From NCBI GenBank assembly GCA_963664585.2, contig CAXXEO010000014.1, positions 124,001 through 188,000 on the forward strand: a DNA stretch of 64,000 bases, written 5' to 3'. The notes below the pieces were generated by a model. That model had not been told where the DNA came from. It ran no database searches and was given only the letters and a program-made list of their open reading frames with translations. Position numbers and translations under genes: made by a program. This DNA comes from G963664585 sp963664585 (lineage in GTDB: Bacteria; Bacillota; Clostridia; Oscillospirales; Ruminococcaceae). How positions within the stretch are numbered: position 1 is the stretch's first letter; every line of letters begins with the position of its first letter. Positions 25,118 through 32,724 of this stretch are shown here, piece after piece.

Positions 25118-26622
25118 ATGAAAAGAATTGCAATGTGTTGTATGGCTGCTTTGACTATATTTGTAATGACATCATTTGTTTATGCGCAAGAGCCGCTGTC
25201 AATACATTTAGAGAATTTTAAGACTACCGAGGATAGACTTACGCTTTTGTTTAATTCTCCGGCCGATCAGGAACTAACTGCCGAGCAGCTTACTGTAACG
25301 GTAAGCGGCCAGTCCGTACCGGTTACAGGACTTGACCGATTCGATTCTTCAGAGAATGGTACTACTTTTTTGTTTTTGGCAGATGTATCCGGTTCGATTA
25401 CCGGCACAGATTTGACTCCATGAAAAAAATCATGCGTTCTGTAACAACACAAATGCGCGCGCAAGATAATGCAGCTGTCATAACCGTTGGAAACAACGCA
25501 ACCATAAATCCTTTTGCTGCTTCCCAGGAAGAGACTCAAGCCCAAATTGATAGGGTCGGGCATACGAATGAAAACACAAACCTTTACGCATCCATTACAA
25601 CGGCTTTAGATATACTCAACACTGACAGCAGGGTAAATACAAAAAAATGCTTAATCATATTATCCGACGGCAAAGATTATTACACAAAAGGATACACCCG
25701 TGAAGAAGTAGACTGTAAAATTCAGAATATGCACCTGCCTGTTTACACGATCTCAATGCTCAATGCCAAATCAAATCCTGAAACCGTTGAATCCGCCAAG
25801 ATTCTAGGAAGCTTTGCGCGACTATCAGCCGGTGGGCTTGATATCGTATACGGTTTAGAAAAACTTTCAGCTGAGAATATTGCAAATAATATTAAACAAT
25901 CCATTCTAGACAGCTATATTTTAACAGCGGATCTTTCAGGGGCACAGGTAAAAAACGATCAATGCTATTTGGAATTAACGTTTACGGTTCCTAACAGCGG
26001 AAAGGCTGTGGATGGATACATCATACCCTCGGCGAAAATAATGTCGGCTACCCATTTGCAAACTGAAAAGGCAGCCTCTTCATCTGCCGTATCAACTGAA
26101 ATTTCATCTCCTCTCCCGGCCCAATCAGGCAGCGCAATATCCTTATGGATTGTATTTGCTATTACGGCTGCATGTGCTGCTATTATATTATTGATGATAT
26201 TCTTCTATAGAAAAAGCAAAAAATTGATAACTGGAAAAGCACCTGATTCTTTACAGCAAAAAGATTTATGTTTAGCCGGAACTCAAACGGATTTATCACA
26301 GGAATTAGACCCCATCCAAAAAGCGGAAGTTCATTTTGTTCAGGTTGGTCCTTCAGAAGAAAAAAGCTATTCTTTTCTGCTTAGCGATGAACTGATTATC
26401 GGAAGAGATGTATCAAAGGCACAATTGGTCTTTCCCAATGATGAATTGCTTTCAGGCAGCCAATGTAAAATAACAAGAAAAGACAATCAATTTTACCTAA
26501 TTGATTTGAATTCGACGAATGGTACCTATGTAAACGGTGTCCCTGTAAATCAGACACATTTGTTGGAAAAGGATGACATTATATTAATTGGGTCGATGGA
26601 GCTAAGAATTTATTGGTTATAA
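25118..26622 (+). pseudogene. VWA-domain membrane protein with C-terminal FHA, one frameshift
   Basis: A signal peptide (KRIAMCCMAALTIFVM) leads to a VWA domain whose metal site begins FLFLADVSGSI. The frame stops at 25421-25423 (ACT-CCA-TGA) and continues one base off from ATG 25420, giving an ATGA overlap: MKKIMRSVTTQMRAQDNAAV, then NLYASITTALDIL and LSDGKDYY of the same VWA fold. A membrane helix (IVFAITAACAAIILLMIFFY) and an FHA domain follow (IIGRDVSKAQLVF, NSTNGTYVNGV). One lost base inside a single domain explains the break; two separate coupled proteins are less likely. ATG 25118 with GAGG upstream is the probable start. Confidence 0.85.
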
Positions 26623-26819
26623 TTTATGCGAACTTCACGTGGTTTATAAAACAGAATACGGTATTATCCCCTTATGTACGTATTAAACACGGTATTTAGC
26701 TTTTCTCTGGCGGTGCTCGCCACTCTGCTTTTATAGCCCGTGAGGATGGCGCCGGGCAGGAGATTACAGATTCAATGAGTTTGAATTTATATGCGTATTG
26801 TTATAACGATCCGATATTC

Positions 26820-26925
26820 TATAGTTGTTTAATTTGAAAACAAGCTTGTGATTTCTTCCCCCGCCGAAGGCGGGGGAAGAAAATGACGTTTTAACTATAG
26901 CCAGTTTTTAAGTTAATTGGCTATA
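26820..26925 (-). repeat. Hairpin repeat A (reverse)
   Basis: TATAGTTGTTTAATTTGAAAAC to TTAATTGGCTATA, GAA loop on the plus strand. It follows the FHA island and marks its right edge. Confidence 0.93.
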
Positions 26926-27196
26926 AAATAAATGGGACACCAAGATAAGCGCAAAAGTGGAAAGGTCAAGAAAAATAATCCGTGGGCACTCATCAGTCGA
27001 GAAATGCGTTTGAACTGTTTGTATGTACAGACTATTACGTCTTTTCGATTAAGGAAGCGTAAAGGGACAGGGGCTTGAAATAAAGAAAATATAAAGAATG
27101 TATTTTATTGATTTGCATGGGCAAACTTACTTTCTTGCGTGGATTACTTTGGAAGATTCATTGAAAACAGAAAATAGGGAAAAGGCAAAAAAGAAA

Positions 27197-27222
27197 GACC
27201 TGTCGATTTTTCTCGACAGGTC
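27197..27222. terminator. Terminator-like hairpin
   Basis: GACCTGTCGA/TCGACAGGTC, 10-bp perfect stem, loop TTTTTC. No T-run follows, so its role is uncertain. Confidence 0.4.
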
Positions 27223-27740
27223 CAGCGTGCGGTACTTTTCATGTAGTTTCAGATTAACTCAAGGAATTTCAGAAGTCGAACATTCTGCAGGTCAGCGGTC
27301 CGATCCTTTTTTTCTCAATGCCGTCTGCATCTAAAACGCATTTTGATGTAGCCATGTTGTTTAACGAGCGATGTATAAACCCACTGAAAAAGAGGAAAGA
27401 CTGACTGAGTTGCCCGACTGCAAGAAAAAAACCAGAGGACTGCGTCAGTCAGAGCTGAAATTTATAAGGCCATCCCATATTTTATAATTTGGGTAGTTTG
27501 CTCATGAAATTTGAAGCTGGAAAATCGATGATATTACTGGAAATGTATAATACATATGGATTAGGTGCGGATGCCAGACCTTATATCGTTTTCTGCCTTT
27601 ATATTTCTTTTTGCAAAATACAACTGCTCCGATTCCACTATTACCCTTTCTAGTATAATAAAAAGCAATGTTACGCTGATTGCTGCACTGAATGAATAAA
27701 TTCAACTAATTTATATAAACTATCATTGAGGTGAGGATGA

Positions 27741-28202
27741 ATGCAATTAGCACAAAAAGAAACATTGTTCTTAAAAGATTTGAAAGAGCAAGAGCAAATC
27801 TGCATAGAAAAGTACAACAAGTATTCAACCGACGCGTGTGATGGACAGTTAAAAAATTTGTTTACACAAATTGGGCAGATGGAACAACAGCATTTGAATA
27901 CAATTAACCAAATCATGAGCGGAACAGTTCCTGCAATGCAGTCGGGCGGCGATAAACAGACACAGCAAAATTTTACTTCAAATTACAATATGACAAGTTC
28001 AAACCCAAATAAGCAGAAAGATAGTTATCTTTGTACTGATTTATTGTCAACAGAAAAGCACGTATCATCCGTATATAATACTTGCATTTTTGAGTTTAAA
28101 GATACGAATATAAGAAATACCCTTAACCATATACAAAAAGAAGAACAACAACATGGTGAGCAAATATATAACTATATGGCTCAAAATGGAATGTACAACT
28201 AA
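27741..28202 (+). CDS. CotF-like spore coat protein
   Basis: A 153-residue ferritin-like helical protein with two CotF repeats, each with a metal-type Glu/His pattern (LKDLKEQEQICIEKYNKYS, MEQQHLNTINQIM; LLSTEKHVSSVYNTCIFEF, IQKEEQQHGEQIYNYMAQ). A Gln/Asn-rich linker lies between. Shine-Dalgarno GAGGTGAGG precedes ATG 27741. Members are deposited on the endospore coat, so this is direct evidence for a spore-forming host. Confidence 0.9.
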   Translation: MQLAQKETLFLKDLKEQEQICIEKYNKYSTDACDGQLKNLFTQIGQMEQQHLNTINQIMSGTVPAMQSGGDKQTQQNFTSNYNMTSSNPNKQKDSYLCTDLLSTEKHVSSVYNTCIFEFKDTNIRNTLNHIQKEEQQHGEQIYNYMAQNGMYN

Positions 28203-28244
28203 ATTAAAACTCCTAATTTTTCTGAGTATTTGTAATTTCAGGGG

Positions 28245-28466
28245 ATGTTATTTGCGGTCACTTTTGTGACCGCATTTTTATATGTACCCCCCGCATCCCT
28301 TAAGTATCAGGACTTATGGGTCATACAGGGTATATTAAAAGGCTTAAGGCCGATTGTTGTGTCACTGATTGCGTCAGCCGGGTTGGCGATTCTTTTAACT
28401 GCGCTGTTTAACGGTAGCGCGGCTTCATGGTTCAACGTTAATCTGTCACACGTTGATTTGGTATAG
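28245..28466 (+). pseudogene. Chromate-transporter-family fragment
   Basis: The residual frame contains QGILKGLRPIVVSLIASAG, the conserved C-terminal helix of a CHR-family half. The N-terminal part is missing, and the frame ends in a TAG supplied by the repeat A beginning at 28462. At 73 residues it is far shorter than a functional CHR domain. Confidence 0.55.
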
Positions 28467-28567
28467 TTGATTAAATTGAAAACAAGCTTGCGATTTCTTC
28501 CCCCGCCGAAGGCGGGGGAAGAAAATGACGTTTTAAATATAGCCAGTTTTTAAGTTAATTGGCTATA
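28462..28567 (-). repeat. Hairpin repeat A (reverse)
   Basis: TATAGTTGATTAAATTG start, GAA loop, end TTAATTGGCTATA. Its TATAG gives the stop codon of the fragment at 28245-28466. Confidence 0.93.
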
Positions 28568-28574
28568 TAAACAG

Positions 28575-28604
28575 CCAAAGCGGCAGAGTAATCTGCCGCT
28601 TTGG
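28575..28604. terminator. 13-bp perfect hairpin
   Basis: CCAAAGCGGCAGA/TCTGCCGCTTTGG with loop GTAA, followed by TTTCGG; probably a terminator shared by the fragment upstream and the ferredoxin gene on the other strand. Confidence 0.55.
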
Positions 28605-28717
28605 TTTCGGCCATGATGGAGAACCGTGCTCGGATTCAATTTCTGTCTATAGAAAATTCCATTGCATTTCTTAAGCCGCAATGGAATTTATGGAGGCGAA
28701 GCATTTCCTTTCCAAAA

Positions 28718-28963
28718 TTATTCCAAGACTAGTGCTCGCATTGGACAGGATTTTACACACTTACCACACTTAATACAGGTGCCCAAGTCAACAATGGGGG
28801 CATTAAAACCTTTCTGTGAAAGAGCTCCTACAGGACATACCTTAACCGATGGGCAGGAGTGGTTTTGCGGGCAACGGCTTGTTTTCACAACTAACGTCTT
28901 GTCTTTTATATCCTTTGTATCTTCTTGATCACGTTTAAAAAAATTAAAAAAGTCATTACTCAT
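28718..28963 (-). CDS. Small 4Fe-4S ferredoxin-like protein
   Basis: An 81-residue protein. Cys pattern CPQNHSCPSVKVCPVGAL followed by CIKCGKCVKSCPMRAL: the second half is a complete 4Fe-4S motif, while the first has altered spacing. GGGGG upstream of ATG 28963 acts as Shine-Dalgarno. It is a likely small electron carrier; it is monocistronic and the partner is unknown. Confidence 0.85.
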   Translation of the reverse strand: MSNDFFNFFKRDQEDTKDIKDKTLVVKTSRCPQNHSCPSVKVCPVGALSQKGFNAPIVDLGTCIKCGKCVKSCPMRALVLE

Positions 28964-29340
28964 GATAGAGTACCCCCATTTTCTCTATGATATTTGGATT
29001 CTATTATTTTATTATACTGATCAAATACATTCTTTCTGTGATAAAATCACAATCATGGGTGTTCATTTCTAATAAATTTGTATAACCCTCATACTATGAA
29101 AGCAAACCTTAAAAATAGTAGATAACAGGCACAATATTGGTGCTTTAGTCAGCAGCAGATAAAAAGCGTCTGTGGTGCATACCACCCTGTTACTACCACT
29201 TCTGTATGAGGAGCGCGCATACGAATTGCCTCCATGACGGCTTCAAGACTCAATAGTTTATTTGGTTTTTTATTGCGCCAAGTAACCACCGGCTATGCCG
29301 ATGAGAGGGGAAGAGCTTTAGCGATGAAAATGAAATAGAA
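28964..29340. other. Stretch without a recognised gene
   Basis: No open frame with family signal; AT-rich, leading into the IS200 remnant. Confidence 0.4.
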
Positions 29341-29399
29341 GACCTCCTTTTGATAGAATAGATGAGGTTTGCCAGCCGCATCAAAATCAAAAGGAGGTC
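29341..29399 (+). promoter_or_regulatory. IS200-type 5' hairpin hiding the transposase ribosome-binding site
   Basis: GACCTCCTTTTGAT (29341-29354) pairs perfectly with ATCAAAAGGAGGTC (29386-29399), which contains the Shine-Dalgarno AAAGGAGG of the ATG at 29404. Such a stem is a known way for IS200 elements to keep transposase translation low. Confidence 0.75.
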
Positions 29400-29403
29400 A
29401 ATA

Positions 29404-29600
29404 ATGAACAAGAATAGTTTAGTACACACGAAATGGAACTGCAAATATCATCTAAGATATTGCGAGAGCAGTGTGAATGGAAGAAGTAGAAATAATTGAA
29501 GCGAACGCATGTATAGACCATATACATATGCTGGTCAGCATACCGCCGAAGATCAGTGTATCAAGCTTCGTGTTTCAAAGCTAGAAACAATGAAGAGAAA
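29404..29600 (+). mobile_element. IS200/IS605-family tnpA (Y1 transposase) remnant
   Basis: The start MNKNSLVHTKWNCKYH is the typical TnpA N-terminus. An internal deletion and frameshift follow, then VEIIEANACIDHIHMLVSIP with the HUH (HIH) metal motif, IPPKISVSSFV, and loss of the rest. The catalytic Tyr region is missing. It cannot transpose on its own. Confidence 0.85.
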
Positions 29601-29686
29601 TAATTATGGATTTATTTGAAAAATAGCAGTCGAGATTGCAGGAATAATTGATGACACATGACACTCTTCTGATCACGGCAGCTTTC

Positions 29687-29792
29687 TATAGCCAATTCAC
29701 TTAAAAACTGGCTATATATAAAACGTCATTTTCTTCCCCCGCCTTCGGCGGGGGAAGAAATAACAAGCTTGTTTTCAAGTGAATTGGCTATA
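29687..29792 (+). repeat. Hairpin repeat A
   Basis: Forward, TTC loop; both ends are well matched (TATAGCCAATTCACTT / AAGTGAATTGGCTATA). Confidence 0.94.
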
Positions 29793-29896
29793 ATTCCAAT
29801 ACGGCCGTCAGTACAAAATATAGAACATCAAAATAAACCGACTGACACCGATCAAAAATCGGAGTCAATCGGCTTAAGTCAGCTCGAATTCCCTTG

Positions 29897-32212
29897 CTAT
29901 TTATTTCTGCGCTGCTGTGCCCATATGAGCATGGCGCCAAGGGAGACTGCCATCAGCAAAGCGTCTCCCAAGCTTTCAGAGCCCGTTTTGACCCCTGTGT
30001 TAGGATTTGACGCCACAGTTTCGGACATCGTTGTCGTCACGTCTGCCGGACGGTTTACCACAAAGGCATAGGGCGAAAAATGTGAGGCCGTGAATACTAA
30101 ACAGGTAACGCCATTCTTTTGGGTAATCACAGACGGCAGCGTTTGCAGATTGCCGTCAATAAGGCACACCACTGTCAGATGCTCCAAATCGCCCAAAAGC
30201 TCGTCAGGAACCGGACAGGTGATCGTGACCGAGCTGCCTTCGGCAGGCTGTACCTTGGTATTGGCGCCTTTCTCATAGAAGCCAATGTCCAGCGGATAGA
30301 CGGTTCTTCCTTCTGCATCGTTCATTGCCTCTTCGATTGCTTGTTTCACGGCGTCGTCTTCTTTGATTCTGAGTTCTACCGGACGGTTAAAGGCATCGCC
30401 GTTCGGCGTGACCGAGACTAAATCCCCGCGCTCAATACTTTCGGGCATTACGGTAATGTTGGTATCCGTTTTGTTAATCGTGTTTTCCGGCTTATCCTCC
30501 CGTGTTTTCCAGATATCCACTTCGTCCTTGTTGTTCTCCGAATCCCACTGTGTAAAAAGAGTTGTATTTGCCTTGCATATAAAATTATCACCCGCGTCAT
30601 AGGAGTCACCGCTGCCGTTTGCCGCCGTATTCCAACCACTGAAATTGAAGCCCTCACGTGATAAGCCGCTGCCGCCGTACAGAGTAACCGCCGCATCATA
30701 AAGCCGCGTCACGGATTTCGGTACGGTGCCGCTGCCGCCGTTGATATCATAGGATAGCGTGCAGGGCCGCAGGTATGCACCGAAATTGGTCGTCCACGTG
30801 CCCGGTACGGAAATTACTGTGCCATATACCTCCGCGGTATCTATCGGATATGTTAAATTTGTATGAGTAGTGGTCGCCGGTGTGGTGCAGGTATTATTTT
30901 GCAGGAATACCTTGGCCGTCCCTTCGATAGACAGTGTCTCTTCTGTACCCGCAAGGCCGGAGCCTAAATCACACTTTCCTCCACCGGTATACACCGTACC
31001 GCCCGAGATGATGACAGAGCCTGCTCCTGTGCTGCTTGCGCAGATGCCAACACCATTGGTACCGCCTGTGGCCGTTACCGTCCCTCCTGAAATCGTAACA
31101 GAACCAGTTCCCAAAGCGCTTCCGACATAATTGAATCCGCTTGCGCAGATGCCGGCACCAAGGTTGCCGCCTGTGGCTGTGACTGTCCCTCCCGTAATCG
31201 TGACAGTGCCGGACGCGTTATAACTGCAGTCGATACCCCCAAAGTTGAATCCGCCGCTTTGGGCGATTACCGTCCCTCCTGAAATAACGACAGTGCCGCT
31301 GAGCGAGTGATTGCTTCTGCCGATCGGCGCAATTTTATTGCTTGTGGCGATCACCGTTCCGCCTGTAATCGTGACGTCGCATCCCAGTGAACCCATGCCG
31401 CCTATACCTATAGCTCCGGGGGCTGATGTAGCTGTGATGTTTCCTCCCGTGATTGAAATGGAACTGCCTTCGTTGCTGTTGCCGCCGATCCCCCCATAGA
31501 CAGTATTCGCGGAGTTGACCGTTCCCCCCGATATCGTGATTACCCCGCCGTCAATTGCATGATAAAACGTATTAGTCACTCTGATACTGCCGCCTGTTGC
31601 GATAACCGTACCGCTATTGATCGTGATAGACCCGCAGGCGGCTTTATAGGAGCCTCCGATGCCCGCTCCGCCATTATTGCCCATCGCATCCAGCGTGCCT
31701 TCGCCCGACACTGTCAGGGTTGCGCCATACAGACATTGCAGTCCCGCGCAGGCCGAGCCAACCCATTTGGTAGGGCCGACCTTTAAGGTCAGTGTACCGT
31801 TGTTTTCAAGGGCCAGTTCCGCCGCGGCTTCCACCGAAATACCCGGAGCAGAGGGACCACCGGTTAGAGCGGACGTAGTGCCGCTTTCCAGGATGAGCTT
31901 GCTATCCGCACCCGTGAACGTCAGCGGACAGGCGCCGGAATAACTGCCGTTGTTGATGATGACGTTTTGCAGCGTCAGATTCACACCGGCCTCGCAGATG
32001 ATTCGGACATTCGTTAAGGTGACGGAGCTGCCTGTCAATGTTACGGACCTTCCCGCGCCGATTGTGATCACATCACCGCTGACGCAGGCGGATATATCCA
32101 ATATATCGCCGTCCGACGGTGTATAATCCGCCGCGGATGCCGTCACGGGAAAGGCGCTTATCAAAAACGTCAGTGTCAGTATTACCGATAATAGTCTTGC
32201 TTTGTTCTTCAT
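29897..32212 (-). CDS. Repeat-rich cell-surface protein with C-terminal anchor
   Basis: 771 residues. Signal peptide (KARLLSVILTLTFLISAF); then about ten short beta-helix-like repeats of the type TISGGTVTATGG (about 110-420); an InlB-type Listeria-Bacteroides repeat (GLSREGFNFSGWNTAANG, about 500-560); a linker with a beta domain; and a C-terminal NPNTG motif followed by a hydrophobic stretch and QQRRNK. The end has the layout of a sortase substrate with NPNTG replacing LPxTG. It is likely displayed on the cell wall for adhesion or glycan contact. It is the only gene on its strand here; a family B repeat lies about 90 bp upstream of its start. Confidence 0.88.
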   Translation of the reverse strand: MKNKARLLSVILTLTFLISAFPVTASAADYTPSDGDILDISACVSGDVITIGAGRSVTLTGSSVTLTNVRIICEAGVNLTLQNVIINNGSYSGACPLTFTGADSKLILESGTTSALTGGPSAPGISVEAAAELALENNGTLTLKVGPTKWVGSACAGLQCLYGATLTVSGEGTLDAMGNNGGAGIGGSYKAACGSITINSGTVIATGGSIRVTNTFYHAIDGGVITISGGTVNSANTVYGGIGGNSNEGSSISITGGNITATSAPGAIGIGGMGSLGCDVTITGGTVIATSNKIAPIGRSNHSLSGTVVISGGTVIAQSGGFNFGGIDCSYNASGTVTITGGTVTATGGNLGAGICASGFNYVGSALGTGSVTISGGTVTATGGTNGVGICASSTGAGSVIISGGTVYTGGGKCDLGSGLAGTEETLSIEGTAKVFLQNNTCTTPATTTHTNLTYPIDTAEVYGTVISVPGTWTTNFGAYLRPCTLSYDINGGSGTVPKSVTRLYDAAVTLYGGSGLSREGFNFSGWNTAANGSGDSYDAGDNFICKANTTLFTQWDSENNKDEVDIWKTREDKPENTINKTDTNITVMPESIERGDLVSVTPNGDAFNRPVELRIKEDDAVKQAIEEAMNDAEGRTVYPLDIGFYEKGANTKVQPAEGSSVTITCPVPDELLGDLEHLTVVCLIDGNLQTLPSVITQKNGVTCLVFTASHFSPYAFVVNRPADVTTTMSETVASNPNTGVKTGSESLGDALLMAVSLGAMLIWAQQRRNK

Positions 32213-32302
32213 TCATTTTCCTCCAAAAAAATCCGCCGTAATTTTTCTGCACGCCAAAAAAAGCACCGGAATCAAATTTAACTAATATATTGAAATCTTA
32301 AA

Positions 32303-32341
32303 CTTGACTATTCCCCCGCCGAAGGCGGGGGAATAGTCAAG
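32303..32341 (-). repeat. Hairpin repeat B (reverse)
   Basis: Perfect 18-bp stem CTTGACTATTCCCCCGCC around GAA. Flanks AATCTTAAA and GCGCATTTAACCTATTATCA (to about 32371) are the reverse complement of those at 42890-42970. Confidence 0.88.
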
Positions 32342-32603
32342 CGCATTTAACCTATTATCATATAGGATTTAGTAGCAACAAAGTACTCGTGATCCTTTTA
32401 ATAAAACTATACCATATATGCACATTGAAAACCCGTGTCCGGAAGGTCAAATTTTGACAACCTTCGACCTTTTCTTATAAAAAGGTTGCGCCGTTTCAGA
32501 CGAAAACCCGTCAAGCAGAGAATACATGAATGCATAAATCAGGTGTACTCCCGCATCTGCATCGCTCTTTGACATTGAAATCGAAAGATGATCATGATAA
32601 ACT

Positions 32604-32709
32604 TATAGTTAATTCACTTGAAAACAAGCTTGTGATTTCTTCCCCCGCCGAAGGCAGGGGAAGAAAATGACGTTTTATATATAGCCAGTTTTTAAGTTGA
32701 TTGGCTATA
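32604..32709 (-). repeat. Hairpin repeat A (reverse)
   Basis: TATAGTTAATTCACTTG start, GAA loop. Its right end GGCTATA followed by AT forms TATAAT (32706-32711), 14 bp before the kinase ATG. Confidence 0.93.
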
Positions 32710-32724
32710 ATTCTTGAAGTATGA

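Larger units (their letters stand above)
26623..27740. other. Gene-poor stretch
   Basis: It holds one form-A repeat (26820-26925), a hairpin (27197-27222) and a worn relative of the 6279-6320 palindrome near 26655-26700. Short open frames, such as 27098-27334, have no family signal and no convincing ribosome-binding site. Confidence 0.5.

Noticed and set aside
15590..26622. Type VI or type VII secretion locus
   Set aside because: Kinase, FHA and PP2C genes are present, but no VipA/B, TssJLM, EccC/EssC, WXG100 or ClpV-like genes are seen in the window.
27098..27334. 78-codon open frame after the FHA island
   Set aside because: No family signal, contains a hairpin (27197-27222), and lacks a good ribosome-binding site.
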